Positions 1 through 36,839 are shown, counted from the first letter of the stretch. The stretch is 64,000 nucleotides of DNA from Malurus cyaneus samueli (GCA_009741485.1 CM019228.1:14444787-14508786); one strand, 5' to 3'. Notes: a model not told the origin generated them from the letters alone. Program-made: numbers and translations.

Positions 1-26330
<26,330 letters not shown>

Positions 26331-27328
26331 TCCGTGGGTGCCCAGGTTCAGTGAGTGTGCGGGGTCCGGGGATGTCCAGGGTGTCCGGGGTCAGTGGGGA
26401 TCAGTGTCTGCGGTCTGTGGGGAGTCCGGAGTCCCCGGGGTGTCCGGAGTGTCCGGAGTGTCCGGAGTGTCCGGAGTCCATGAGGTCTCAGGAGTCCGTG
26501 CAGTGTCAGGGGTCCGGGTGTGCCCATGGTGTCGGGGTCACTGGGGTGTCAGGGATCCCTGAGATGTGCGGGGTTTGTGGGTCCGTGAGCTCCGTGCGGT
26601 GTCCCCGCTGCCGTGGGGTGGCTCCGTGTCACGGCTGTGCCCGGTGCCGCAGGACGGGGTTCCCTGGGTGACGCGGGACACGGGGCGCTGCCCTCGGTGG
26701 TTGCCAGGGCGAGGGGACCCAGGCGGCCCCGGGGGACCCGGCTGTCCGCGCCCGTGGGTGGGGGCAGAGACTGGGACCAGCGCCCGGGGCGGGCGGGGAC
26801 ACGGGGCAGGACCGGGACTGCGGCTGGGCCAGCGCGGGGCACGAGGTCGGACGGACTGGCCGACCGTGGGGACACGACGGCACCGATGGCACGTGACGTC
26901 GCGACGACGGCACCGAACCGGGACACGGGACGGGCTGCGAGCGAACCAGCTGCGGTAATGGAACTGGGATCGTCACTGGGACCGTCACTGGGGCCATGGG
27001 ACGGTGATGGGACCCACAACAGGGCAAGGGACCGGACTGCGACCCTTATCGGGATAACGGGATGGGAGCTGGACGAGCAGGGGGAGAGAAACAGAAACCG
27101 GGACGTTTCAGTCAGAGTTACCGGAAGGAAACTGATCCGAGCGGGAATAACGGGATGGGACTGGGATCAGCTCAGGGGGGTTTGGCTTTATCCACCGGGG
27201 GAAAAAAAAAAACTAGGGGACCAAGTTTTTTAGGGGCTTACTTTTGGGGGACGGGGGAAAAGTGGGGGGGGGGACCAAGGGCCACGGGGGGGGTTTACGG
27301 AAGGGGTAATTGGCGACAATCTCTCTCT
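26331..27328. other. GC-rich repetitive DNA, no gene recognised
   Basis: Begins with a short tandem array of 'tgtccggag' units (about 26380-26480), then degenerate 'gggacacggg'-type sequence. From 26491 to about 27178 it is repeated at 28212-28886. The last 130 bases before the gap contain runs of G and A that look like raw sequencing noise. Confidence 0.6.
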
Positions 27329-28122
27329 NNNNNNNNNNNNNNNNNNNNNNNNNNNNNNNNNNNNNNNNNNNNNNNNNNNNNNNNNNNNNNNNNNNNNNNN
27401 NNNNNNNNNNNNNNNNNNNNNNNNNNNNNNNNNNNNNNNNNNNNNNNNNNNNNNNNNNNNNNNNNNNNNNNNNNNNNNNNNNNNNNNNNNNNNNNNNNNN
27501 NNNNNNNNNNNNNNNNNNNNNNNNNNNNNNNNNNNNNNNNNNNNNNNNNNNNNNNNNNNNNNNNNNNNNNNNNNNNNNNNNNNNNNNNNNNNNNNNNNNN
27601 NNNNNNNNNNNNNNNNNNNNNNNNNNNNNNNNNNNNNNNNNNNNNNNNNNNNNNNNNNNNNNNNNNNNNNNNNNNNNNNNNNNNNNNNNNNNNNNNNNNN
27701 NNNNNNNNNNNNNNNNNNNNNNNNNNNNNNNNNNNNNNNNNNNNNNNNNNNNNNNNNNNNNNNNNNNNNNNNNNNNNNNNNNNNNNNNNNNNNNNNNNNN
27801 NNNNNNNNNNNNNNNNNNNNNNNNNNNNNNNNNNNNNNNNNNNNNNNNNNNNNNNNNNNNNNNNNNNNNNNNNNNNNNNNNNNNNNNNNNNNNNNNNNNN
27901 NNNNNNNNNNNNNNNNNNNNNNNNNNNNNNNNNNNNNNNNNNNNNNNNNNNNNNNNNNNNNNNNNNNNNNNNNNNNNNNNNNNNNNNNNNNNNNNNNNNN
28001 NNNNNNNNNNNNNNNNNNNNNNNNNNNNNNNNNNNNNNNNNNNNNNNNNNNNNNNNNNNNNNNNNNNNNNNNNNNNNNNNNNNNNNNNNNNNNNNNNNNN
28101 NNNNNNNNNNNNNNNNNNNNNN
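27329..28122. other. Assembly gap (794 N)
   Basis: Unresolved bases. Open frames spanning it are meaningless. Confidence 1.
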
Positions 28123-28211
28123 GAACTTCGGTCGGGTGAGCAGGAAGTATCCTTCAGTGCTGTATTCAGAGCCTCTTCTGACAGTAGGCCGGCTTCGCAT
28201 TACCTGTCCAG

Positions 28212-28886
28212 GGAGTCCGTGCAGTGTCAGGGGTCCGGGTGTGCCCATGGTGTCGGGGTCACTGGGGTGTCAGGGATCCCTGAGATGTGCGGGGTTTGTG
28301 GGTCCGTGAGCTCCGTGCGGTGTCCCCGCTGCCGTGGGGTGGCTCCGTGTCACGGCTGTGCCCGGTGCCGCAGGACGGGGTTCCCTGGGTGACGCGGGAC
28401 ACGGGGCGCTGCCCCTCGGTGGTTGCCAGGGCGAGGGGACCCACGCGGCCCCGGGGGACCCGGCTGTCCGGCGCTGGGTGGGGGCAGAGACTGGGACCAG
28501 CGCCCGGGGCGGCGGGGACACGGGCAGGACCGGGACTGCGGCTGGGACCAGCGCGGGTAACGGGACAGCGGGACTGGCACCGATACCGGGGCACGGGACT
28601 GGCACCGATACCGGGACACGGGACGGGGCTGCGAGCAGAACCAGCTGCGGTAATGGAACTGGGATCGTCACTGGGACCGTCACTGGGGCCATGGGACGGT
28701 GACTGGGACCCACCAACAGGGCAAGGAGACCGGACTGCGACCCTTATCGGGATAACGGGATGGGAGCTGGACGAGCAGGGGGAGAGAAACAGAAACCGGA
28801 GTTTCTGTTTCAGACTCAGAGTTACCGGAATGGAAGCTGACTCCCGAGCGGGAATAACGGGATGGGACTGGGATCAGCTCAGGGTT
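28212..28886. repeat. Second copy of 26491-27178 after the gap
   Basis: Sequence starting 'ggagtccgtgcagtgtcagg' repeats the pre-gap segment with scattered one-base insertions and deletions. The differences sit mostly in homopolymers, so this is probably the same locus assembled twice. Confidence 0.9.
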
Positions 28887-29160
28887 GCTATCACGGGAAC
28901 TGGGACCAGTTTAGGGCTACTGAGTGGGACCAGCACGGGGGTACGGGAGGGGAATTGGGACGGAGAAGTTCAGGGATGCTGGGACGGAGATTGGGACCTT
29001 CACCGGGATAGAGAGGCAGGAACTGGATCAGCGGTAGCGGGACGGAAACGGACCAGTTCGGGTTCCTGGGACGGGAACTGGGACCAGCACTGGGTAACCA
29101 GCACTGGGACCGACCTGAACCCGGCAAGAGCAGGAGGGGGAAGGGACCAGAGGGAGCCTA
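28560..29160. repeat. Degenerate GGGAACTGGGACCAG array
   Basis: Many loose copies of 'acgggaactgggaccag' lie upstream of the PH-domain fragment. The remaining bases to 29793 are G-rich with 'atggggagctatgggg'-like repeats. No exon is certain there, although 29297-29360 could hold a small upstream exon ending at CCCCAG|GTGGCG. Confidence 0.6.
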
Positions 29161-29793
29161 GAAGCGCCCGCGACACCCCCGGGGGGACCCAGGCGTCCGG
29201 GAGCAGCCCCCGCCCCCGCAGCGGGAAGAACGGGGCCTCTGTCCCCGCGGGGACAATGGGGACATTGATGGGGACCCTCCCGCTCCCCGTGCCCCGCAGG
29301 ACCCCATGGCAAGAAAGCGACCACCCGCCCGCCGGGACCCCGCCCCGCCGGCCCCGGCCCCAGGTGGCGATGGGGTGCGGGGCAGAGGGGGAACTGGGGG
29401 GGCCACAGGGTGTAGGGGGTTATAAGGGTTGGGGGGCCCTGGGGAGCTATGGGGGGGGGTTATGGGGGTTGGGGGAGGATGGGGAGCCATGGGGCTATGG
29501 GGTACCCAAGGGAGCTCAGAGGTCTGGAAGCCCATGTGGAGCTATGGGGGGGGGGAAAGGGGGCATGGGACCCGGGGAGCTCGAGGTGGGCAGATGCAGC
29601 ATTGGGGGTACGGGGAGCCAAGACTCCATAGGGACTTATGGGGCACAAGGGGGGCCCTGTGGAGCTGGGGAGCATTGTGCGGTGCAAAGTTAAATTGGGG
29701 TAGAGGGCTAGTAGAGACCCTGACGGCCTGAGAGGCTGTAAGGGCGTGGGGGGTCCATCCTTGGCCCCCCGCCCTGGTGACCCCCCTGCCCAG

Positions 29794-31171
29794 CCTTGCC
29801 GGCCCGTGCCGAGGGTCCACGCCTTTGGAAAGGGGGGGCAGGCGCTGCGGAGGGACCCCCGACTCCCCCCGCCATGCAGGGCTGGCTGTACAAGCAGGTG
29901 AGGCAGGGGGGGTCGGGAGGGAGTTCAGGGGTGTATGGGGCTTGAGGAGGGGGATTTCGTGGGGGATTGTGGGATTTGGGGGGATCTGGGGTGGGTGGGG
30001 AGAAGCTGTGAGGGTGTACAGGGTTGGGGGTCTGGAGTGTCAGGAGGTCCTGGGGTGATATGGGCTTTGCGGGGGGAGGATTAGAGGTTTTGGACATCAC
30101 AGATACTTGTTCTGTCTGGGGCAGTGTGGGGTATTAGGGGGTCTGGGATGGAAGAGAGTGCCATGATTTTGGGGTTTGGGGGGCTGGCACGGCAGGGAGT
30201 CCCGGGGGTTATGACGTGGGGATCAGAAGGTTTGGGACGCAGAGGGTCCCGGGACGAGTGATACGGCGGGGGTCAGCTCCTGTCCGTCCCGTCCCGTCCG
30301 CACTCCCCTCCAGGACAGCTCCGGGCTGCGGCTTCGGAAGCGCCGCTGGTTCGTGCTGGTGGATCTGCCTTCTCTCTACCGGGGGTGAGGGGGCCTGGAT
30401 CCCTGGGGAGGGTCAGCGATCCTCCCTGGGTCATTGGGGATTCCCGGGGGCACCAGAGCTCCTGGGGTGCTGAGATTCCCTTGGGGGCTCAGGGTTTCCT
30501 GGGGGTCGGGGAGTCATGGAGACCAGGAATCCTGGGGATTGGGGGTCCCTGGTGCTGGAGGTCCTTGGGGCGATCAAGGATCCCAGCGGGATCAGGGATC
30601 CCCGGGTATTTGGGGATCTCTGGGGAGGCAAGGATCCCCGGGGGTTGGGCGTCCCTGGGGCATTTGGAGGTCTTTGTTTTGGTCAGGGTTTCTGGGAGAT
30701 CGAGGGGCCCTGGGGGTTTGAAGAGGTCCTGGGTGGGGTTCTAGTTCTGGGGGACCTCAGGCGGTTTGGGGGCAGCCGCTGGCACTCAGAGGAGGTTCCC
30801 GGTGCCCCTCTGATGGTGCTGGAGACCTCGGGGTGCAGATGGAGGCTCTGGCTAGCCCCACTGTGACCCTCCTGTGCCCCCAGACAGCAGCGAGCAGCAA
30901 GTGCGGGGCGGCCTCCCCTGCCCGGCTACGAGATCGCGTCCTGCCCCCCGCCCCCGCCGCCCCCGCGCCCCCCAGTTCCTCTTCACGGTCAGCCCTGGAT
31001 CCGGGATGCCCGGGTGGGGGACCGGTGCCGACACTTGAGCTTCGTCCACCGAGGATCCCCATTCGCAGGCGGAACATCCCGGCATGCGGACGTATTGCCT
31101 GGGGGCTGAGGAGCCCCGAGGAGCTGCGCGCCTGGGTGTCTTTGGGCCCCCGCGGGGGCCCGGGGGCCAGG
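29794..31171 (+). CDS. PLEKHA4-type pleckstrin-homology gene, fragment with broken frame
   Basis: Four exon-like blocks with GT-AG borders (29794-29897, 30314-30384, 30884-30987 and 31069 to about 31171) spell out the start of a PLEKHA4-family PH domain. In order I read VHAFGKGGQALRRDPRLPP, then MQGWLYKQ, then DSSGLRLRKRRWFVLVDL, then DSSEQQVRGGLP, then PQFLFT, then AEHPGMRTYCLGAE and PEELRAWVSLG. This follows the known PLEKHA4/5/6/7 order (HAFGK box, GWL-KQDS-G, KRRWFVL, AEHPGMRTY). At least five single-base frame breaks are needed across about 390 coding bases: before MQGWLYKQ, at the end of block 2, two in block 3 and one in block 4. The C-terminal coiled-coil part is not seen before NIPSNAP1 begins at 33007. 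In human PLEKHA4 lies on chromosome 19, not beside NF2. It may be an unpolished real gene, a misjoined contig or a partial copy. Confidence 0.65.
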
Positions 31172-31184
31172 GTGGGCGGGCATC

Positions 31185-31645
31185 GCCCCTGCCGCGGGGA
31201 GCGGGGGACGGGGGACACCGGGGGGCACCTGGCATGTCCCTGCCGCATGAGCGGGACGGGGGAACCGTGGGGCACCGGGGGGCATTGTCCCTGCCGGTCG
31301 GAGCGGGGGACGGGGACACCGTGGGGCCGGGGCATTGTCCCTGCCCGGAATGAAGCGGGGACGGGGGACACCGTGGGCACCGGGGGCATGTCCCTGCCCG
31401 GTGTGAGCGGGGGAGGGGAACACGTGGGCACGGGGCATTGTCCCTGCCCGGAGCATGAGGGGTGGACGGGACCCGGGGCACCGGGGCATTGTTCCTGCCC
31501 GTGATGAGGGGGGACGGGGACACCGGGAGGCTGGCCATGCTCTGCCCGGGTGCGGGGGACGGGGACACCGGGGCATGGGGCCATTGCCTCGCCCGCGTGA
31601 GCGGGGACGGGGGTCACCGGGGGGCACCGGCATTGGTCATGCCGG
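31185..31645. repeat. GC-rich minisatellite (~50-60 bp units)
   Basis: About eight units of 'gggacggggacaccg' plus 'ggggcattgtccctgccc' follow the last PH block and probably lie in its intron. Long open frames on both strands here are repeat artefacts. Confidence 0.85.
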
Positions 31646-32735
31646 GGTGGGACTGGGGACCGGAGGTCTGGGGTCCATGGGGAGAGCACGGGAGCTGGTA
31701 AGAGGGCAGGGGAGGATTAGGATCCAGCGCAGGACGAGGTTAAGGTTTGGGGGGGGGGGTCAGAGAGGATTTGGGGAATCTAGAGTGGGGGGTCACAGAG
31801 TGTTCGTGGGGGTCCTGGTGGCAGTTAACCCTTTAACCTCTGTGTTGTCCCTGCTTCCCAGCTCTCCCCGCTCCTCTCTCCAGCAGACGCCCAGGAAACC
31901 CCCGGAGCAACGGGTGCCCCCTCGTCCCTATGCCCACACAATCCCCGGGTGAGGGGCTGGGGGGCCACGCATGCCCCCTTCTCTCTGCCCCCGCGGCCCC
32001 TCCACTATCCCCGGCGAGGGGTGAGATCGGGGGCACTGAGACTTCTGCTGGGTGGGGAGAATATGGTGGAGGCTGTACTGGGGTGATGTGGTGCAGTCTG
32101 TGGGGTTGGGGGGTTATGGGGCAGATGGGGGACTGAGAGGTGGGAGGGGGTTATGAGGACAAAATGGGGGGGCTATGGGCAGGAAGGAACTGTGGGCAGA
32201 ATGGGTGTTCTGTGGGCATAATGGCGGGGGCTATAGGCAGAGGGAAGGGGCTTATGGGCAAAGGGAAGGGTATGGGCAAAAGGGAAGGGGCTATGGGCAG
32301 AGGGAAGGTCTTGGGGCAGACGGAAGGGACTCTGGGGCAGAGGGGAGTAATGGCCGTTGGGGGGGGCTAAAGGGCAGAGGGAAGGGGCCATTAGGCAGAG
32401 TGGGATCTATGGCCTAGAGGGGGAGTCTGGGGCAGGAGCAGCTCTGCGGACACCGCGGGTCCGGCCGCAGCAGCGCTCCCTATGTCGTCCCTCAGGCGCC
32501 CGCAGCTCAGGACGAGCCCCCGGCAAGTGAGGGTCCCCCCAGGAGCGGGGACACGCAGCGGGGACAGCAGAGCCCCCCCGAGCCCGCGCCCGCAGGTGAG
32601 AGCCGGCCACGCCCCCAGCCACGCCCCAGCCAGGTGACCACGCCCACTTTAACCACGCCTTTACAGGGTGGAGCCCGCGGAAGCCCCGCCCACCTGAAGC
32701 TGCGCCGGAGCCCTCACCGGAGCGAAACATCGGGA
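31646..32735 (+). other. Possible downstream exons of the PLEKHA4-like gene plus GGGCAGAGGGAAGG repeats
   Basis: Two proline-rich stretches have splice-like borders. One is at about 31861-31949, reading RKPPEQRVPPRPYAHTIP before a GTGAGG donor. The other is at about 32490-32594, reading APAAQDEPPASEGPP and on to a GTGAGA donor. Both would suit the low-complexity linker after a PLEKHA4 PH domain, but I cannot align them. A tandem repeat of 'gggcagagggaaggggctat' lies at about 32150-32410. Confidence 0.3.
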
Positions 32736-33006
32736 CCAATCAGCCACCAGGACTCTCCAACCGCCTCTTCCGATTGGCTGCCGAGCGCCGCCGGCTCACG
32801 GGCACGCCCCCGCGCCGGCATCCAAAGGCGTCGCGGCGGCGGCGGGCGGGGCGAGGATGGGCGTTGGCTGGGCGCGCGAAGGTGTGGCCGGGCGGCCAAT
32901 CAGAATCACGCTTGCTGCAGGCCAGCTTCTGAGGGGGCGGGGCGGGCCCAGGGGCGGGGCGCGGTGTGGGCACGCCGGCCGCGCGCCGGCCGCCCCGGTG
33001 CGGAAG
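32736..33006 (+). promoter_or_regulatory. NIPSNAP1: NIPSNAP1 CpG promoter with three CCAAT boxes
   Basis: CCAAT at 32736-32740 and 32896-32900, and its reverse complement ATTGG at 32773-32777, lie within 300 bp of the start codon in CpG-dense DNA. No TATA box is seen. Confidence 0.6.
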
Positions 33007-33089
33007 ATGGCGGCGGGAGGCGCGCGGCGGGAGCGCGGCGCTGCGGCGGCTGCGGGCGGGGGCGCGGGCGCGGTCCCGCGGGGCGCGCG
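33007..33089 (+). CDS. NIPSNAP1: NIPSNAP1 exon 1 (mitochondrial presequence)
   Basis: Encodes [20 protein letters not shown] and then GAVPRGA plus CG, donor GCG|GTGAGT-like, phase 2. First exons of this family are poorly conserved, so this call rests on the CpG promoter, the start context and the splice phase. Confidence 0.8.
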
Positions 33090-36000
33090 GTGAGTGGGGA
33101 CCCCCGGCGGGGGACCCCTGGACCCCCGCCCTGACAGCCCCGCGGCATCCCCCGGGTCCCGTATTCCCTCCCCGGACTCTGCATCTCCCCCGTCCCTCAT
33201 CTCTCCCGGCGGGGACACCCCGCATCCTCCCGCTGGACCCTGCGTCCCTCCGGGACCCCGCATTCACCCCTGCTCCGCATCCTCCCGGTCGGGCCATCCC
33301 TCCTCTGAGGCCCTGAGGCCCCCCATCTCCCCGGACCCCGATCTCCCCCGGACCCTCTCCGTTCCCCGGAGGCCCTGCCGGCCTCTCGCAGCCTCCGCCC
33401 CCTGAGCCCCTCAGCGGACCCGCACAGCTCCCGCTCCCGCATCCGGCCCCTCGCACCGCCCGCCAGCTCCGCGCCCCGATCCGCCCGCTCCGGATCCCCC
33501 GCATCCCGCATGCCCTGGGCGGACTCCCGCATCTCGCCTCTGAGCTCCCTGATCTCCCCTTGGACCCCGCATCGCCCCAGCCCCGCATTCCCTGTGGCCC
33601 GCGGAGCCCCGAGCCAGGAACCCACACCCCGCTCCCCTAATCCCCCTGGACCCTGCAACCCCTCCGGACCCCGCATCCCCCCTGCTCCCACACCCCCGCA
33701 GCCAGGACCCCGCACCCCCTGAGCCTCTGGACGACCCCTGTCCCGGCCCCGCGGCCCTCCCGAACGACGCGCGCGGGCCTGGAGTGGCCCCACGGTCGTG
33801 CCTCAGGGGACAAAGGTCCGGCCGCAGCTCGGACCCGCAGCTCCCCCCACCGCCGCTGCCCTGGAGCGGGGCCTGACCTTCCCGGGGCACCGGGCTCCTT
33901 GTGATGGGGGACTCTCGGGGGCGGGCTGGGGGCTGCTCCTATCGCCCCATATCCCGTTGTCTCCTTGCCCATGGAGGGGTCACTGTTCCTGGAGTGGCCC
34001 TGGGGCTGAGGAGGGGCTTGCCACATTGTCCCGACACCGCCCCACAGCCATATGCCCTTGCTCCGCTGGGACAGCATGGCCAAAATCCCTCTGGATTCAG
34101 GGGGACAGACTGGAGCTGGGGACAGAGCCACTCCTGAATGGGACAAGGATCCCAGTATGAACTGACAGACACCAGTGAAATCCCGAGGCTCCCCGGAAGC
34201 GGGACTATGGAGGCAGCACTGGCAGCAAGGCCTCTGGATCCCGGTTTGCCCTCGGGCGGGTCATTGCCGGTGACTCCCGGTGTCCCCCTGCCCCGCTGTC
34301 CCGCAGGGGCTATTCCAGGGATGCCGAGGGCAGCTGGTTCCGCTCCCTCTTCGTGCACAAGGTGGACCCGCGCAAGGATGCACATTCCAACCTCCTGTCC
34401 AAGAAGGAGACCAGCAACCTCTACAAGATCCAGTGTGAGCACTCCAGCTGGGAAATCGGGGCTGCAGGGGGTGCAGAGGGGGTGCACCCTCCTCACCCAT
34501 CGGGACCCCATCCTCGGATCCTCCCCCTTCGTTCCCCCCTTCTCAGCCCCTCTATCCTCCCTCCCCAGTTCACAATGTGAAGCCGGAATGCCTGGAAGCC
34601 TACAACAAGCTGACGTGAGCATGCTGGGGCCTTCCCAGCTTCCCAGCGGGGTATTGGGGTGCTGCCCTGGGGTGGGAGGGCTCGTGGAGAGCTTCTGGAA
34701 TGCTGGGTGGATCCGTGTCCCTGTTCTGTGCCTCAGTTTCTTTCCCTCCCTGTGAAACGGGTGCCTCGCCCAGGCTGCTCCAGACCCTGTTCAGGCAAAG
34801 CCTGGGAGGGCAAAGAGTGGCACTGGGAGGGTTTTGGGGTGCTGCCCCCCACCCCACTGCCCCTCTCTGTGCCCCCACAGAGAGGAGGTGCTGCCCAAGC
34901 TCCACTCGGACCCCGGCTACCCCTGTGACCTGGTGGGCAACTGGAACACGTGGTACGGCGAGCAGGACCAGGCAGGTGAGGACAGGCGGTAGCTCCTGGT
35001 GCCTCTTCTTCCCAAAAGCAGAGATTTTGGTGGGGTTTTGGGGTGCTGCTCCCCTTCCCCACCCCAAAACCCTCTTTGCAGTGCACCTGTGGCGCTTCTC
35101 AGGCGGGTACCCAGCGCTCATGGACTGCATGAGCAAGCTCAGGCAGAACAAGGTAGCACCTGTGGGGTGGGGGCGAGACCCCTGTGCCCCACGCCCCTGG
35201 CTCGCATTGTCCCCACCCCAAAACCCCCGGCTGGGGCTGTCCCCAGGAGTACCTGGACTTCCGCAAGGAGAGGAGCCGGATGCTGCTGTCCCGCAGGAAC
35301 CAACTGCTGCTGGAGTTCAGCTTCTGGAACGAGCCCCAGCCCCGCCAGGGACCCAACATCTATGAGCTCAGGACCTACAAGCTGAAGGTGGGGATCAGCC
35401 TGTGCCTTGGGAAGGGAGTCTTCAGGCTGATATACCCGAGGTTTTGGGGAGAAATCACCCCAAATTCCTCTCTCCTGGCTGAGGAGGTTCCAAGCAGGGT
35501 GAGTAGCGGGGTTCTGACTGGTTTTCCTGCCCTATTTCCAGCCAGGGACCATGATTGAATGGGGCAACAACTGGTAAGTGAGTGGTTTCCCAGCATAGAG
35601 TGATGCCAGCTGGGAAAAGGTCCCTCAGGAGAAGGGGGGACCCTGGGACAGCCCCCCATGTGTCCCCTGCTTCCTGCAGGGCTCGGGCCATCAAGTACCG
35701 CCAGGAGAACCAAGAGGCGGTCGGGGGCTTCTTCTCGCAGATCGGGGAGCTCTACGTGGTGCATCACCTCTGGGGTAAGGGGGTGTGGCCCTGGGGGACC
35801 CCCGGGCCTGGGGGCTGGGCTGGGGGGCTCAGGGTGTCGGCCCCGTCCTGTTCCCACAGCCTACAGGGACCTGCAGTCCAGGGAGGAGACGAGGAACGCG
35901 GCCTGGAGGAAGAGGGGCTGGGATGAGAACGTTTATTACACCGGTGAGGGGGACCCCTGCCTGCTTTGGGGATCCCCTGTCGTCTGGGCCCTATCCCACC

Positions 36001-36580
36001 CTGGGGACCCCTGTCTGTGCTGGGGACCCCATCCCACCCTGGGGACCCCCTGTCTGTGCTGGGACCCCATCCCACCCTGGGGACCCTCTGTCTGTGCTGG
36101 GGACCCATCCACCCTGGGGACCCCTGTCTGTGCTGGGGACTATCCCACCCTGGGGACCCCTACCTGCTGGGACCCCATCACCCTGGGGACCCTCTGTCTG
36201 TGCTGGGAACCCTATCTCACCCTGGGGACCCTCTGTCTGTGCTGGGGACCCATCCCACCCTGGGGACCCCTGTCTGTGCTGGGACCCTATCCACCCTGGG
36301 GACCCCTGTCTGTGCTGGGAACCCATCCACCCTGGGGACCCCTGTCTGTGCTGGGAACCCATCTCACCCTGGGGACCCTCTGTCTGTGCTGGGAACCCTA
36401 TCCACCCTGGGGACCCTCTGTCTGTCTGGGACCCATCCCACCCTGGGGACCCCCTACCCATGCTGGGAACCCCATTCCACCCTGGGACCCCCTCACCTCT
36501 CTCTCTCCTCCTCTCCAGTCGTTATCCGGACCATGGAATCACGGATAATGATTCCCCTGAAGATCTCACCCCTGCAGTAA
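33007..36580 (+). CDS. NIPSNAP1: NIPSNAP1, complete coding sequence in 10 exons
   Basis: NIPSNAP1 is a mitochondrial protein of the NIPSNAP family. It carries a cleavable N-terminal presequence and, on damaged mitochondria, acts as a signal that recruits autophagy adaptors. Exons: 33007-33089, 34307-34434, 34569-34614, 34881-34975, 35082-35152, 35247-35387, 35542-35573, 35680-35774, 35860-35943 and 36519-36580. They total 837 nt, or 278 residues, with all phases consistent (human is 284). The first 28 residues are Ala/Gly/Arg-rich with no acidic residue except Glu9, fitting a presequence. The conserved body starts near [20 protein letters not shown], includes two NIPSNAP alpha-beta barrel repeats, and ends [15 protein letters not shown]. 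The start was chosen for its GCGGAAGATGG context and because phase 2 at its donor matches exon 2. ATTAAA at 36834-36839 is a likely poly(A) signal. Confidence 0.96.
33090..34306. other. NIPSNAP1 intron 1, degenerate CCCCGCATCC-type repeats
   Basis: C-rich sequence with loose copies of 'gaccccgcatcccc' over the first 650 bp, then unremarkable intron to the acceptor at 34306. No second gene is seen. Confidence 0.7.
34307..34434 (+). CDS. NIPSNAP1: NIPSNAP1 exon 2
   Basis: Encodes [20 protein letters not shown] and on to SNLYKIQ. The acceptor is CCGCAG and the donor CAGT|GTGAGC, phase 1. Confidence 0.97.
34569..34614 (+). CDS. NIPSNAP1: NIPSNAP1 exon 3
   Basis: Encodes [15 protein letters not shown] plus part of Thr. 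Length is 46 nt, donor GAC|GTGAGC. Confidence 0.97.
34881..34975 (+). CDS. NIPSNAP1: NIPSNAP1 exon 4
   Basis: Encodes [20 protein letters not shown] and then [11 protein letters not shown]. Length is 95 nt, donor GCAG|GTGAGG. Confidence 0.97.
35082..35152 (+). CDS. NIPSNAP1: NIPSNAP1 exon 5
   Basis: Encodes [20 protein letters not shown] and then RQNK, donor AAG|GTAGCA, phase 0. Confidence 0.97.
35247..35387 (+). CDS. NIPSNAP1: NIPSNAP1 exon 6
   Basis: Encodes [20 protein letters not shown] and on to [10 protein letters not shown], the start of the second NIPSNAP repeat. Length is 141 nt. Confidence 0.97.
35542..35573 (+). CDS. NIPSNAP1: NIPSNAP1 exon 7
   Basis: A 32-nt micro-exon encoding [10 protein letters not shown] plus two bases of Trp, donor CTG|GTAAGT. 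Confidence 0.97.
35680..35774 (+). CDS. NIPSNAP1: NIPSNAP1 exon 8
   Basis: Encodes [20 protein letters not shown] and then [11 protein letters not shown]. Length is 95 nt. Confidence 0.97.
35860..35943 (+). CDS. NIPSNAP1: NIPSNAP1 exon 9
   Basis: Encodes [20 protein letters not shown] and then WDENVYYT. Length is 84 nt. Confidence 0.97.
35985..36490. repeat. Minisatellite filling NIPSNAP1 intron 9
   Basis: About 14 units of roughly 35 bp carry 'caccctggggacc' and 'tgtctgtgctgggaccc'. They occupy almost the whole intron between exons 9 and 10. Confidence 0.93.
36519..36580 (+). CDS. NIPSNAP1: NIPSNAP1 exon 10 with stop
   Basis: Encodes [19 protein letters not shown] and a TAA stop at 36578-36580. 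The conserved C-terminus confirms the frame. Confidence 0.97.
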
Positions 36581-36833
36581 TGGGGGGCCCTGCCTGCACC
36601 CCGGCCCTGCTGGGGAAGGGCTGGAGGGGCTCTGCTCCCCCCCAGCTCCCAGCTGTCCCCTCCACCCCGATTTGGGGTGCTCTGGGGGTGATGAGAGCAG
36701 GGAGGGGAAGAGGGGAGCCCCCCATCCTGCGGTGGGTGCCCAGGATGGTGCTGCCGGGGGGGCTGGGCAGGCTGCAGAGGTCGGGGGGGGCCTTAATTGC
36801 TCCTGATGAGCCCAGCGGGTGCCTTTGCTGCCA

Positions 36834-36839
36834 ATTAAA
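36834..36839 (+). terminator. NIPSNAP1: NIPSNAP1 poly(A) signal ATTAAA
   Basis: ATTAAA lies 254 bp after the stop codon, the nearest signal of its kind on the plus strand. Confidence 0.6.

Noticed and set aside
27062..28309. Open frames across the N gap
   Set aside because: They consist mostly of unknown residues; the gap cannot support a gene.
28287..29693. Long plus-strand open frame (468 codons)
   Set aside because: It runs through duplicated GC-rich repeat and G-rich arrays, has Gly/Thr/Arg low-complexity content and no domain. Stops are rare there because of composition.
30757..31689. Minus-strand open frame (310 codons) with Pro/Arg/Cys repeats
   Set aside because: It is the complement of the GC-rich minisatellite and PH exons on the plus strand; repeat-driven.
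34001..34306. Possible extra NIPSNAP1 exon in intron 1
   Set aside because: No splice-consistent block aligns to the family before the clear acceptor at 34306.
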